Source: Azotobacter salinestris
Lineage (GTDB): Bacteria; Pseudomonadota; Gammaproteobacteria; Pseudomonadales; Pseudomonadaceae
Reading direction: 5' to 3'
Length of the DNA: 64,000 bases
NCBI RefSeq assembly: GCF_009363155.1
Contig: NZ_CP045302.1
Location: 757,001-821,000 of the forward strand
Position 1 is the first letter of the stretch; every line of letters starts with the position of its first letter. Shown here piece after piece: positions 10,249 to 19,986 of the stretch. The notes below the pieces were generated by a model. The model saw only the letters and a list, made by a program, of their open reading frames with translations, was not told the origin of the DNA and did no database searches. Position numbers and translations under genes: made by a program.

Positions 10249-12904
10249 TCAATCCTTCGCCACCACCGTGTCGTAAAGCCCGTAGTGACTCAAGCCCTCG
10301 TGACTCTCGATACCGGTGTAGCGTAGCGACGCATCTTCATAGCGACGGAAGGCAAAGACGGCCTGGTTCATCTGCTCGGTGTTGAAGACTTTGAGGCGGA
10401 CGAGCAGGTGGAAGTCCTGCACCGTCAGGCCGGTGACGGCAAGAAACAAGTCCGGTTCGAGCTTGGTAATCACATCCTGCAGCGTGTTCTCACGGAAGTC
10501 GGTGAGGTACATGAATGCCGGGATGCGGGTGGCGAACTTGATCAGCTTTTCCTGAACCAGCTTGCGCTTGGATTTGTATTCCTTCTCCTCGTCGGAGAGT
10601 TCCTTCTTTTCCTTTGCCGACAAGTCGTTGTTCTTCGCCTTGTTCTTGAGTTCCTTGACCTTCTCGCTCTTATTAATGATCGTCTCAATGATGTTGTCAC
10701 CCAGAGCGCGCCAGCCCTCGATCCGCTCCACGGCAGCCATCGCCTTGGGGTCGTCCATTATGCGCCGCAACGTGTCGTTATCCACGTTCACCAGCAGCGC
10801 GCTCTCCCACTTGCGAGCCAGCAGCGTGGCTGAAGTGCCTGCCATCGCAATATCGAGAATGCCGCCGGCGTCAATCTGCGTCATGTTCGCGCCGTCGTAG
10901 GCCAGCACGGGCAGGAAGGACACGAGCTCCTTGACCGCGTTCTCCGGGTTTGACTCGTTGGGCGACAGGCCGATCCCGTACTCCGAGAGTTGCCGCAGGG
11001 CGCGGGTGGGCGCGAAGTCGAACACGAAGCAGACGGGCTTGAGAATCTCCTCCTCGTTCGGGTTATCGCCGTTGGGGTTCTTGATAGACCACGGCGACTG
11101 AACCCGGAATGCGGCCTGGAAGTAGCTCTCTGGTGACTTGAGATTGCGCAGCATCAGGATGGACGACCACTGAGGCACGGTATTAATCCGGCAATACAAT
11201 AGGGCACTTTCTGTATTTTGGTTTCTCCTTGAAAATCAAGGATATATGCCGATACTGGTATGAGCCTTATTTGTGCTTTCGTATTGCCGGATTAATAACG
11301 CCGGTGGTGAGCTTGCCGCACGACAGCGTGAGGGTCTTGGTCTCGAATCCGCTGCCGATAGCCTTGCGTACGGGCGGCAAGGCATCCAGCCCGATGCCCG
11401 CCGATGCACCGGCGGCGACGACCACTGCGTAGTCGTGCCAGAAGGTGTTGTGCCTCTCCGCCAGCAGGTTGGCCATCGCGTGGCAGGCTGCCACGCTAGG
11501 CAGGAACCAGAACGAGTGCTGGAGATACGGCAACAGACGCACGTCAGAATACGGAAACGGCGGCCGCGTTCCCGTCTTCAGATGCTCCACCGATTTGGGC
11601 GCGTAGCCCCCGCGAATGATGTCCAGCCACTTCTGCACATCGTTCTTGTGCTTGAACTGTGCCGCATTGCCTGTACCCGATGCCTCGAAGAAGGCGTTGA
11701 GATCGAACTCGTCAAATTCCCCGGCGCTGGCGATCGCCACCAACTCATCCGGCATCTGGTAGGTCAACAAGCGCATTTGCGGCAATGCCCCGTAGGGATT
11801 CCGTTTGCCCGGGTTTTCGACGGCGAAGTCTTCCTTGGCGCGCTGCTCGTCGGTGTAGGTCCAGTTGAATATCTGTTCCTCGATGAACTCGCCGGTCGCC
11901 AGCGCCTTGAACGGCGTACCGGAGAGGTAGAGATACGCCTTGGTGGTGATGGGCAGGAACTCGGTTTCCTTCTCCGATAGCACTGTGAGGTCTTCGTTCA
12001 TATCCTCCAGCCCGCCAGCGTATTCGAGCTTGGCCTCCTTCTTCGCGACGGCCTCCTCTTCGCCCTCGAACAGTTCCTTCGCTGTCTCACGCCAGGCCCC
12101 GAAGTGGTATTCGTCGAACACCACAAGATCCCAATTCACGGTGTGAATCCACTCATTCCTGGGCTTGATGTTCCCTGCCGCGTCACGGCCGAGCAGATCC
12201 TGGAAGGAGCCGAAATAGACGACCGGTTTGTTACAGTCGATCTGCGTCGGGTCCCGGCCGGACGAGCGCGAGAGGTATTGCCAGCCGTCGAAGTCCACGT
12301 GACTCTCAAGGTCTGACTGCCAAGCATCCTCGACGGCCGGTTTGAAGGTGACCACCAGCACGCGTCTAGCACCTAGCCTCTTGGCCAACTGATAGGTGGT
12401 GAAGGTCTTGCCGAAACGCATCTTCGCGTTCCACAGAAAACGCGGCGCAGCGTTCTTGTTTTCGGCCCAGATCGACTGGTAGTAGTCGAAGGTTTTGTCC
12501 ACGGCCTCGGCCTGCTCGCGGCGCATTGGAAAGGTTTCGTGATGCGTCCCTGTGAACTGCTGGCCGGTGCGCAGCTCGGTCAGCACGGTCCTCACGTTAT
12601 CGGCTGCACAGCGCACCCACTCCAGTTCGACGTTCTCGAACCCCTTCCTGACCAGCGCCGCGCGCACTTCATGGTCGCTGAAGAGGCCGCCGTCTTCGCG
12701 CTCGGCAGACTCGTCGAGTTCGATCCGAAAGTTCTTGATGGCGGCCGTCTTGAGCTGCTCGGCGACGCGCTGGCTCACGTCGCGAGTCGTCTGCCCCACC
12801 TTGAGAAGCCCCGTGTGCGCCGCGTCGGCGATCGAATAGGCGTAGATGCGCGGCCGGGCTTTCGGCTTGGGCGCTAGGATTTCTTCGATGGTGGGTTTAT
12901 TCAT
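10249..12904 (-). pseudogene. helicase-type restriction enzyme with GIY-YIG/T5orf172-like N-terminus, split by a MITE
   Basis: One long gene cut into two frames by the MITE at 11183-11295. The N-terminal half (from ATG 12904) has a GIY-YIG/T5orf172-like segment (YAYSIADAAHTGLLKVGQTT), then a helicase core: Walker A-like AKMRFGKT, DEYH box VVFDEYHFG, and motif LSGTPFKAL. The C-terminal half (10249-11180) has a charged coiled-coil region around LKNKAKNNDLSAKEKKEL. Removing the MITE and one TA joins the halves exactly in frame (CGKLTTGV-TVPQWSS), giving a protein of about 845 aa. Its start overlaps the stop of the upstream methylase. It was the restriction subunit of a four-gene R-M locus and is now presumably inactive. 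Confidence 0.85.
11183..11295 (+). mobile_element. 113-bp MITE, copy 1 (TA target, Tc1/mariner-IS630 type)
   Basis: Low-GC 113-bp element with perfect 15-bp terminal inverted repeats (TTAATCCGGCAATAC and its complement), flanked by a duplicated TA (11181-11182 and 11296-11297). It has no transposase gene. TA duplication is typical of IS630/Tc1-mariner elements. It interrupts the restriction gene. Copies at 13336 and 15725 are identical in sequence and orientation. Confidence 0.92.
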
Positions 12905-14616
12905 CTGCACTACTGCCGAGATCCATCGCCCTGACTTGGGACTCGATGTATGCCCGCTCCTGCTTGGTGATGCCGTATTTCTCGTAGAGGACGTCATCGG
13001 TCCAAATGCGGTCCCACGTCTGCATCGGAACCCAAGTGTAAGCAGAGTGTGTCGCGTCCTGCGTAATCTTCCGCAACGAGACTAAGAATCGACAGAATCG
13101 AGTCGTGTAATACGACTAGAGGCTCTTGGCTTCGTCCTCCGAGCCAACGTAGAAGAAGAGGAATGACTGAGTGCAGACCGAGGGCGACGGGGCCATGAGC
13201 GGTTTACCCAATATTTGATGAGGGATGCCGTCGCCGCCGTTGTACGCCTTAGGAACGAGAACCTTCCAGGTGTCAATGAGATGTGTACTCTTGGTAACCT
13301 CCATGCGCCCGATATAGCCCACACTGCGCTTCATATTAATCCGGCAATACAATAGGGCACTTTCTGTATTTTGGTTTCTCCTTGAAAATCAAGGATATAT
13401 GCCGATACTGGTATGAGCCTTATTTGTGCTTTCGTATTGCCGGATTAATAGTACGGATGTAGTAGAGCGGCAAATCCTCGGCACACCTCACTTCGTGGAA
13501 TCCGTCGAAATTTGACGTCCAGCCAAACTCCTTGTCGCGAGCGAGGATCGTATTGATGGACAGTTCTCCGCGCTTCTGAACTTTTCGCAGGATTGACATG
13601 GAACGCCCATCCCGCACAAACACATCGTACTCGCCAAGGTTGCGTGCCATCGGCCCTACAACCTCTCCAGTCCGGATGGTCGTTACGTTGCAATCGCCAT
13701 CGTGTGTAGCATCCCATAGGAAGTAGCAAACGCCCGCCTTGACCTCGACCCCCGGAAATACGTCGCTTGCCGCTGGATAGTCAACCAACTCGCGCATCCG
13801 TCGATCCCCAAGCATTGCCTGCCGGAATTCGCCAAGCCCAAGTCCGGAAGCCATCCACCGCGACGGAATGACCATGGTGAGGAAATGCGGCTCAAGCTTT
13901 TTCGCCTGCTCAACGAAATGCTGATAAATAGGCACGTCGCGAGTGCCGCCGTCCGAGCCGAGTTGATACGGCGGATTTCCAATTATCACGTCGAACCGCA
14001 TATCACCCCCAAATAACTCGGCCAGCCGAGTTGTAATGTCGTCAGTGTGAATGAACGCATAGGCGTGGGTTTCCAATCCTTCGCCTCGGTCATAAGTCGC
14101 TTGGCTGGCACCGCAGTACAGGCACTTGCCTTTTTCCCAGGTATGCTCGACGCGCTCGAACCAGATATTGCCTGCGTCACTCATGAAGGATTTGGCGATG
14201 GAGTGCAGGCCATTGGCGTGCTTCGAGCAATAAACGCTTCGTCGCGCCAGCAGACTGGTGAGATGCGTGATGCCGATGCCGAACACCTGCCTGGTCAGAA
14301 TGTGATTGACGCGCTCTTTGAGGTCTGGCATTTCGTCTGCCAGTCCCTTGGTAAGACGGCTGGTGATTTCCCGCAGGAATACGCCCGACTTGGTGCAAGG
14401 ATCGAGGAACTTAACTGTCTTGTCCGCCCATAGGTTCGCCCCGTCATGGCTGGCCGCCCAGGCCTCGGCTAGCGTGTCCAGCATCCGATTGGCGAACTCG
14501 GGCGGCGTGAAGACCTCATCGTTCGAGAGATTTGCGATGCAGGTCAGCACATCCGGATTGCGGCCCCGCAGGGAGAAACTGGCCTGTTCGATCAAGGCCT
14601 CCGCCTTCCCGCTCAT
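12897..14616 (-). pseudogene. Eco57I-type adenine methyltransferase, broken by a MITE and a nonsense codon
   Basis: N6-adenine DNA methyltransferase. The SAM-binding region is near FLDPCTKSGVFLREIT and the catalytic motif is NPPY (FDVIIGNPPYQLG). A zinc-ribbon-like CLYCG occurs between them. Two lesions are visible. The MITE at 13336-13448 splits the frame, and its removal restores PLYYIRT-MKRSVGYIGR. Further on, an in-frame TAG at 13113-13115 follows SEDEAKSL; beyond it the frame stays open (SYYTTRFCRFLVSLRK ... DLGSSADE) to a TAA at 12897, overlapping the helicase ATG by 8 nt. The intact enzyme would have been about 535 aa. ATG 14616 overlaps the previous gene's stop. Confidence 0.87.
13336..13448 (+). 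mobile_element. 113-bp MITE, copy 2
   Basis: Identical to copies 1 and 3, flanked by TA at 13334-13335 and 13449-13450. It interrupts the C-terminal part of the Eco57I-type methylase; excision with one TA would restore the reading frame. Confidence 0.92.
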
Positions 14617-14951
14617 GGCTGATTCCCTTCCAGTCGCCGTGCGCCCGCGTCCGCCAACAGCAGCTTCATCTGATGCATGGCGGTCTGGTTTAGCTGCTTC
14701 AGCCGTTCGGCTTGCACCAGCCCCTGATGGATGAAATGCGCATTCAGCGTTTCCAAGTTGGCCAGGCAGACCAATTGCGAGGCATTGACCTCGTCGCGGA
14801 TGTTGCCCTTGCTGTCGGGGTTCTCGTCGCGCCACTGTTTCGCGGTTTTGCCGAACAGAGCCATGTTCAGCAAGTCCGCGTCGCTGGCGTAATCGTCGGC
14901 GCCGCCGGAAATGACAGCGACGGGCGTGCCTTGTACGTCGATCTTGGCCAT
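14613..14951 (-). CDS. small protein of the R-M operon, KilA-N C-terminal-like
   Basis: A 112-aa protein between two methylase genes, overlapping the downstream methylase start (ATGA) and, through a possible TTG start at 14957, the upstream stop. The central stretch (KTAKQWRDENPDSKGNIRDE, then QLVCLANLETLN and QAERLKQLNQTAMHQM) resembles the C-terminal part of KilA-N/RhuM-type phage proteins but has no KilA-N DNA-binding domain. It could be a specificity or assembly factor of the R-M system. ATG 14951 is preceded by AGGGAG. Function not established. Confidence 0.65.
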   Translation of the reverse strand: MAKIDVQGTPVAVISGGADDYASDADLLNMALFGKTAKQWRDENPDSKGNIRDEVNASQLVCLANLETLNAHFIHQGLVQAERLKQLNQTAMHQMKLLLADAGARRLEGNQP

Positions 14952-14953
14952 GC

Positions 14954-15631
14954 TCAATCTCCCTTCAGAGCAGCCAGCTCGCTCACCGTCATCGGCGGAT
15001 AGGTCTTCGTCGGCATGAAGATTTCGTGCTTGCCGAGGTGGGCGAAGAGCGAACCCTCCGCACTGAAGGCCGACGAACCGGTGAGAACGTCAAAGCGGAA
15101 GTCACGGCGCTGGAACTTGCCCTTGCCGAGGTAGCCCCACTCCGAGAAGGTGATCGGCTGGCCATCGCTGCTGCGCATCGTCAAGGCATCACCGTGAACG
15201 AGATTCCGTGAAAGTACGCAAGAGGCGGCCCGGTACAGATCGTCCGCCCCCTCGATATTCAGGTAGTCGGCGAGGATTTCCTGCACGTTCGCCCGGCACT
15301 CGGCAATGTTATCCGCCAACAGCTCAATGCCGTAGATGCACATCAGCGCGAGCAGCGCATAGTGCCGTCGCTCGAAGTCCGACTTGCCGTACTTAAGTTC
15401 GACGGCGGCGAGCTTGCGTTGCAGGACCCGGACAAGGAAGTTCCCGCTCCCGCACGCCGGCTCCAAGAAGCGGGAATCGATGCGCTCAGTTTCATCCTTC
15501 ACGAGGTCGAGCATCGCCTCGACCATCCACGCCGGGGTGAATACCTCTCCGTGATCGGCAACGCGCTTTCGGGACTTGATCAGACTCATGGGCAAAAGGC
15601 TTCGGGCTGCGATATCCAAGGAATTTGGCAT
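14954..15631 (-). CDS. N6-adenine DNA methyltransferase, short form
   Basis: A 225-aa SAM-dependent methyltransferase of the class found in type I/Eco57I systems. The N-terminus HGEVFTPAWMVEAMLDLV and motif I FLEPACGSGNFLVRVLQRKL are canonical, as is the GIELLADNIAECR motif II. The usual NPPY catalytic motif is not seen and the protein is short, so it may be a partial or partner subunit. It is the first gene of the minus-strand R-M operon and the only enzyme gene there without an obvious lesion. Confidence 0.75.
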   Translation of the reverse strand: MPNSLDIAARSLLPMSLIKSRKRVADHGEVFTPAWMVEAMLDLVKDETERIDSRFLEPACGSGNFLVRVLQRKLAAVELKYGKSDFERRHYALLALMCIYGIELLADNIAECRANVQEILADYLNIEGADDLYRAASCVLSRNLVHGDALTMRSSDGQPITFSEWGYLGKGKFQRRDFRFDVLTGSSAFSAEGSLFAHLGKHEIFMPTKTYPPMTVSELAALKGD

Positions 15632-15724
15632 TATGCCTCATGCTTCCAAGTGTCCCTATGCCGTAAAAAGCTTGACAGCGACCTATTGTGAGATCGGGCA
15701 ATGGCGTCTATTGGGAGCCGATTA

Positions 15725-15837
15725 TTAATCCGGCAATACAATAGGGCACTTTCTGTATTTTGGTTTCTCCTTGAAAATCAAGGATATATGCCGATACTGG
15801 TATGAGCCTTATTTGTGCTTTCGTATTGCCGGATTAA
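15725..15837 (+). mobile_element. 113-bp MITE, copy 3
   Basis: Third identical copy, flanked by TA at 15723-15724 and 15838-15839. It lies between the start of the R-M operon and the end of the HTH gene, probably within the R-M promoter region, so it may also affect expression. Confidence 0.92.
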
Positions 15838-15848
15838 TATGATCCCCC

Positions 15849-16127
15849 TCACGTCCCCCTCCTCCTCCCCGCAACAATCCCCACCCGCATCCCGAACAAC
15901 CTGAACACGCTGTCCAGGGTCGCCACCGTCGGGTTGCCGGCGTCCTGTTCGAGCTGGCGCAGAGTGCGCAGGGAGAGTTTGCACATGCGGGCGAAGTCGG
16001 TCTGGTTCAGGCCGGTGACACGCAGGCGCAGCTGGCGGATCGCGCCGCCGAAGCTCAGGGTGCCGTCGGCCAGTTGCTGGCGGATTTCGTCGAGTACCGC
16101 GCCGCGGTCTTCTTCCGGCTTCTTCAT
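15849..16127 (-). CDS. XRE-family helix-turn-helix regulator
   Basis: A 92-aa DNA-binding protein with one Cro/C1-type HTH (LNQTDFARMCKLSLRTLRQL, then GNPTVATLDSVFRLFGMRVG). This is the HipB-like form often found as an antitoxin or R-M controller. No toxin gene is adjacent. Its position just upstream of the R-M operon, in the same direction, suits a controller role, but the MITE now lies between them. Confidence 0.8.
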   Translation of the reverse strand: MKKPEEDRGAVLDEIRQQLADGTLSFGGAIRQLRLRVTGLNQTDFARMCKLSLRTLRQLEQDAGNPTVATLDSVFRLFGMRVGIVAGRRRGT

Positions 16128-16628
16128 GGCATGTCTGGCAGCGACTGCCGCGTTCTCCGTGTGAGTCGGTCCAGATAGGCATCATAGTGCCTATTTCTGG
16201 CCCATCCAAACACTAAAAAGGTATTTAAATGCCTATTTTGACGTCTTGCTCGTGCGAAACAGGCAATTTATTGCCTTCCGTCATGCAGGCGCATTCACGC
16301 CGATTCAAGCGCTGCCCTAACAGCAGCAGGCCGATGGCGATGGCGAAGCCGAACGAAGGTGGATGGCTTCGGCCATCCACCCTACCCATCGAACCCGCGC
16401 GGCATGCATGAAAACCACGCACAAAATGCAAATAAAGCAAATTAATGGCAGCCAAATTTAAAACCCAGGAATATTAATTTATAAGAAAATCGAATTTCAG
16501 ATTGCTCTCTTATGCATGCAGTATTGGGCTACCACTTCCTGCAGGCCCATGAACCGGCGCTACAGATGGCTGGCCCACCGGACCACCGGACGACTCGGCA
16601 TCGTGACAGTCGCCCCAGGTGCATTCCG
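16128..16628. other. non-coding gap with a REP-like hairpin
   Basis: About 500 bp without a supportable gene. Most is AT-rich compared with its surroundings, with direct TTTAAAT/TTAATTTA tracts that could hold promoters for the genes on both sides. A REP-like hairpin at 16358-16385 (GGTGGATGGC/GCCATCCACC followed by CTAC) is the reverse orientation of the GTAGGGTGG family. I see no sigma-54 site. Confidence 0.6.
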
Positions 16629-17819
16629 ATGAGCATCACTCCACTTCGCAACCCTTCCCGGGCAGCCGCGGGCTCGCCCGTCCGCCCCGGCAGCCCGGCC
16701 TTTTCCGCGCTGCTGAACCGTCTCGGCGAGGAATTCGCCGGGCGCGCCGCCGACTACGACCGCAGCGGCGAGTTTCCCCAGGAAAATTTCCGCCGCCTGC
16801 ATCAGGAAGGCCTGCTGGCCCTGACCATTCCCCTGTCCCAGGGCGGTCTGGGCGGCGGTCTGGCCGAGGCCGTCGAGGCCATCGGCGCGGTGGCCAAGGG
16901 CGATCCGTCCACCGCGCTGATCCTGGCGATGCAGTACCTCCACCACAACCGCCTGCAGGACAACCCGCAGTGGCCGGAAGTGCTGCGCCAGCGGGTGGTC
17001 CGCGAGGCCGTCGAGGACGGCGCGCTGATCAACGCGCTGCGCGTCGAGCCGGCGCTCGGCTCGCCCTCGCGCGGCGGCCTGCCGGCCACCGTCGCCCGGC
17101 GCACGCCCGAGGGCTGGCGGATCAGCGGCAGCAAGCTCTACTCCACCGGCAGCCACGGGCTGACCTGGTGCAACGTGTTCGCCCGCAGCGACGACCCCGA
17201 CCCGCTGGTCGGCGTCTGGCTGGTCCGCAAGGACAGCCCCGGCATCCGCATCGTCGAGGACTGGGACCACCTGGGCATGCGCGCCACCTGCAGCCACCGC
17301 ATCGACTTCGACGACGTGCTGGTGCCGCTGGAGCACGCGGTCAACGTGGCGCCGGCCAGCCGCCGGAGCACCGATACCGAACTCGACCCCGAGGGCCTGT
17401 TGTGGATGGGCGCCCTGCTCGGCGCCCTCTACGACGGCATCGCCCGCGCCGCCCGCGACTGGCTGGTCGACTGGCTGAAGCAGCGCACGCCGAGCGCGCT
17501 CGGCGCGCCGCTCGCCAGCCTGCCGCGCCTGCAGCAGCTGGTCGGCGAGATCGACAGCCTGCTGCTGGTCAACCGCAGCCTGCTGGAGGCCGCCGCCGGC
17601 CGGCGCCTGCCGCTCGAGGCCAGCGGCCAGCTCAAGCACCTGGTCACCGACAACGCCATCCGCGTCGTGGAGCTGGCCCTGCAAGCCTCCGGCAACCACG
17701 GCCTGAGCCGGAACAACCCCCTGGAGCGGCACTACCGCGACGTACTGTGCGGACGCATCCACACGCCGCAGAGCGACGTCGTGCTGGTCAAGGCCGGCCA
17801 GACCGCGCTGGGCCTCTAG
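16629..17819 (+). CDS. acyl-CoA dehydrogenase-like flavin monooxygenase (SfnC/DszC type)
   Basis: Flavoprotein of the acyl-CoA dehydrogenase fold (396 aa). Landmarks are the N-terminal helical domain (LHQEGLLALTIPLSQGGLGG), the flavin-contact strand GSKLYSTGSHGLTWCNVFAR, the loop DHLGMRATCSHRIDFDDV and the C-terminal ASGNHGLSRNNPLERHYRDV. Members next to sulfonate transporters (SfnC, DszC-like) are FMNH2-dependent desulfurisation enzymes rather than fatty-acid dehydrogenases; that function is inferred from the neighbours. It is followed at once by a Tat-exported binding protein, a permease and an ATPase. Confidence 0.82.
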   Translation: MSITPLRNPSRAAAGSPVRPGSPAFSALLNRLGEEFAGRAADYDRSGEFPQENFRRLHQEGLLALTIPLSQGGLGGGLAEAVEAIGAVAKGDPSTALILAMQYLHHNRLQDNPQWPEVLRQRVVREAVEDGALINALRVEPALGSPSRGGLPATVARRTPEGWRISGSKLYSTGSHGLTWCNVFARSDDPDPLVGVWLVRKDSPGIRIVEDWDHLGMRATCSHRIDFDDVLVPLEHAVNVAPASRRSTDTELDPEGLLWMGALLGALYDGIARAARDWLVDWLKQRTPSALGAPLASLPRLQQLVGEIDSLLLVNRSLLEAAAGRRLPLEASGQLKHLVTDNAIRVVELALQASGNHGLSRNNPLERHYRDVLCGRIHTPQSDVVLVKAGQTALGL

Positions 17820-17942
17820 CACATCCGTCGACCCAGGAAGCGGCGCGCATGGATGCTCCCCTCCCCAGGGGGAGAGGGAGCCGAAAGCCGCTTTCTCCTC
17901 AAGCACCGAATCCAACACTCGACACTCACGGAAACGACGCGC

Positions 17943-19010
17943 ATGACCTTCAATCCCTCCCTCTCCCGCCGCCGCCTGCTCGGCCTGGCCGGCACCGCCG
18001 CCGCGGCCGCCACCGTCGGCCGCTTCGCCTGGGCCGCCGATCCACACGCCCATGCCGGCCACGCCGGCCATGCCGCACAGGCCTTCTCGCTCGATGCCAA
18101 GGGCTGGGCGCTGCCGGCGCCGCGCAAGCTCAAGCTGGCCACCAACCTCAACGCCATCTGCCTGGCCCCGGTCGCGGTGGCCGACAGCCAGGGCTTCTTC
18201 CGCAACCACAACCTGGAGGTCGAGTTCGTCAACTTCGGCCACTCCACCGAGGTGCTGCTCGAATCCCTGGCCACCGGCAAGGCCGACGCCGCCACCGGCA
18301 TGGCGCTGCGCTGGCTGAAGGCGCTGGAGCAGGGCTTCGACGTCAAGCTGACTGCCGGCACCCACGGCGGCTGCCTGCGCCTGATCGCCCAGGAGGACGG
18401 CCCGCGCACCCTCGAGGAGCTCAAGGGCAAGACCATCGGCGTCACCGACATGGCCAGCCCGGACAAGAACTTCTTCTCGCTGATGCTCAAGCGCCACGGC
18501 GTCGACCCGATCCGCGACGTGACTTGGCGGACCTACCCGGTCGACCTGCTCGGCACCGCCCTGGAGAAGGGCGAGATCCAGGCGGCCAGCGGCTCCGACC
18601 CGATGATGTACCGCCTGCGCAACCAGCCGGGCAAGCGCGAGCTGTCCAACAACCTGGTCGAGGAATACGCCAACCTCAGCTGCTGCGTGGTCGGCGTCGG
18701 CGGCAACCTGGTGCGCAAGGAGAAGCCGGTCGCCGCCGCCATCACCCACGCCATCCTGCAGGCCCACGCCTGGGCGGCGCAGCACCCCGAAACCGTGGCC
18801 CAGGACTTCCTCAAGTTCGCGGTCAACACCAGCTCCGAGGAGATCCACGCCATCCTCAACGAGCAAACCCACGCGCACTACTCGGTGGGCCAGGCCTTCG
18901 TCGACGAGATCGCCGTCTACGCCCGCGACCTGAAGGCCGTGGAAGTGCTGCGCGCCAGCACCGATCCCCGGAAATTCGCGGAGAGCATCCATGCCGACGT
19001 ATTCAGCTGA
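17943..19010 (+). CDS. Tat-exported ABC substrate-binding protein with His-rich N-terminus
   Basis: Periplasmic binding protein (355 aa) of the SsuA/THI5-like family. A twin-arginine signal is visible (SRRRLLGLAGTAAAAATVG, ending near AWAAD). Just after the cleavage site comes a histidine cluster, DPHAHAGHAGHAAQAF, unusual for sulfonate receptors and suggestive of metal binding. The core starts KLKLATNLNAICLAPVAVA. The last 20 nt overlap the permease start, so receptor and permease are coupled. Export by Tat suggests folding or cofactor loading in the cytosol. Confidence 0.85.
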   Translation: MTFNPSLSRRRLLGLAGTAAAAATVGRFAWAADPHAHAGHAGHAAQAFSLDAKGWALPAPRKLKLATNLNAICLAPVAVADSQGFFRNHNLEVEFVNFGHSTEVLLESLATGKADAATGMALRWLKALEQGFDVKLTAGTHGGCLRLIAQEDGPRTLEELKGKTIGVTDMASPDKNFFSLMLKRHGVDPIRDVTWRTYPVDLLGTALEKGEIQAASGSDPMMYRLRNQPGKRELSNNLVEEYANLSCCVVGVGGNLVRKEKPVAAAITHAILQAHAWAAQHPETVAQDFLKFAVNTSSEEIHAILNEQTHAHYSVGQAFVDEIAVYARDLKAVEVLRASTDPRKFAESIHADVFS

Positions 19011-19986
19011 ACTGCCGCGCCGCGCCGCCGCCCGTCCCTTCGCCGTGTGGAGGACCGGCCTGCTGGCGGCCGCCGGCTGGCTGGCCTTCGCCCTCTACAG
19101 CAGCGAGGCGCCCAACGCCATCCGCGACTGGCCCTATACCCGCGAACTGGTCAACCTCGCCCTGATCGTCGCCGCCCTCCTGGCGCTGATCGCCCTGCTC
19201 CCCGGCCCGACCGCCCGGCTCGCCGAGCGCCTGCGCCCGGCCGGCCCGTGGCTGATCGCCCTGCCGCTGCTGCTCGGCCTCTGGCAACTGGCGACCGCCA
19301 AGCTGGCGCTGCTGCCGGTGCCCTTCTTCGCCCCGCCGCAGGCGCTGCTGGAGGTCTACGCCGAGGACTGGCCGCGCCTGGCCGAGAGCCTGCTGCACTC
19401 GTTCTGGCTGCTCGCCAACGGCGTGCTGCTCGGCTCGGCGTGCGGCTTCCTCGCCGGGGTGTCGATCGGCTGGTCGCAGCGCATCGGCTACTGGCTGCAC
19501 CCGGTGCTGCGCATCCTCGGCCCGGTGCCGTCCACCGCGCTGCTGCCGGTCTGCTTCTTCATCTTCCCCAGCAGTTGGGGCGCCAGCGTGTTCCTGATCG
19601 CCCTGGCCACCTGGTTCCCGGTCACGGTGCTGACCTGGTCGGGGGTCGCCAGCGTCGACCGCGCCTACTACGACGTGGCGCGCACCCTGGGCGCCAGCGA
19701 GCGCTTCCTGATCTTCCGGGTGGCCATCCCAGCGGCCCTGCCGCACGTCTTCGTCGGTCTGTTCATGGGGCTGGGCGCATCCTTCTCGGTGCTGGTGGTG
19801 GCCGAGATGATGGGCGTCAAGGCCGGCCTCGGCTGGTACCTGCAGTGGGCCCAGGGCTGGGCGGCCTACGCCAACATGTACGCCGCGCTGCTGGTGATGG
19901 CGCTGCTCTGCTCGGGGCTGATCACGGCGCTGTTTTTGGTCCGCGACCGCGTCCTGTCCTGGCAGAAAGGAGCCGTGAAATGGTGA
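18991..19986 (+). CDS. ABC transporter permease (sulfonate/nitrate type)
   Basis: Inner-membrane permease, 331 aa, longer than the usual ~270. Two extra hydrophobic segments at the N-terminus (about residues 18-75) precede the standard six-helix SsuC-like unit. The ATPase-docking loop is near DVARTLGASERFLIFRVAIPAALPHVF. It overlaps the upstream receptor gene by 20 nt and the downstream ATPase gene by 7 nt. Confidence 0.88.
   Translation: MPTYSAELPRRAAARPFAVWRTGLLAAAGWLAFALYSSEAPNAIRDWPYTRELVNLALIVAALLALIALLPGPTARLAERLRPAGPWLIALPLLLGLWQLATAKLALLPVPFFAPPQALLEVYAEDWPRLAESLLHSFWLLANGVLLGSACGFLAGVSIGWSQRIGYWLHPVLRILGPVPSTALLPVCFFIFPSSWGASVFLIALATWFPVTVLTWSGVASVDRAYYDVARTLGASERFLIFRVAIPAALPHVFVGLFMGLGASFSVLVVAEMMGVKAGLGWYLQWAQGWAAYANMYAALLVMALLCSGLITALFLVRDRVLSWQKGAVKW

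Noticed and set aside
11183-15837. Reading the three 113-bp repeats as a CRISPR array or att sites
   Set aside because: Repeats are 2.1-2.4 kb apart, have inverted ends and TA duplications, and interrupt genes; no spacers or cas genes.
16629-17819. Naming this gene an ordinary fatty acyl-CoA dehydrogenase
   Set aside because: Neighbours are sulfonate-type transporter genes and there are no fatty-acid genes; the SfnC/DszC-like desulfurisation branch fits better, though not proven.
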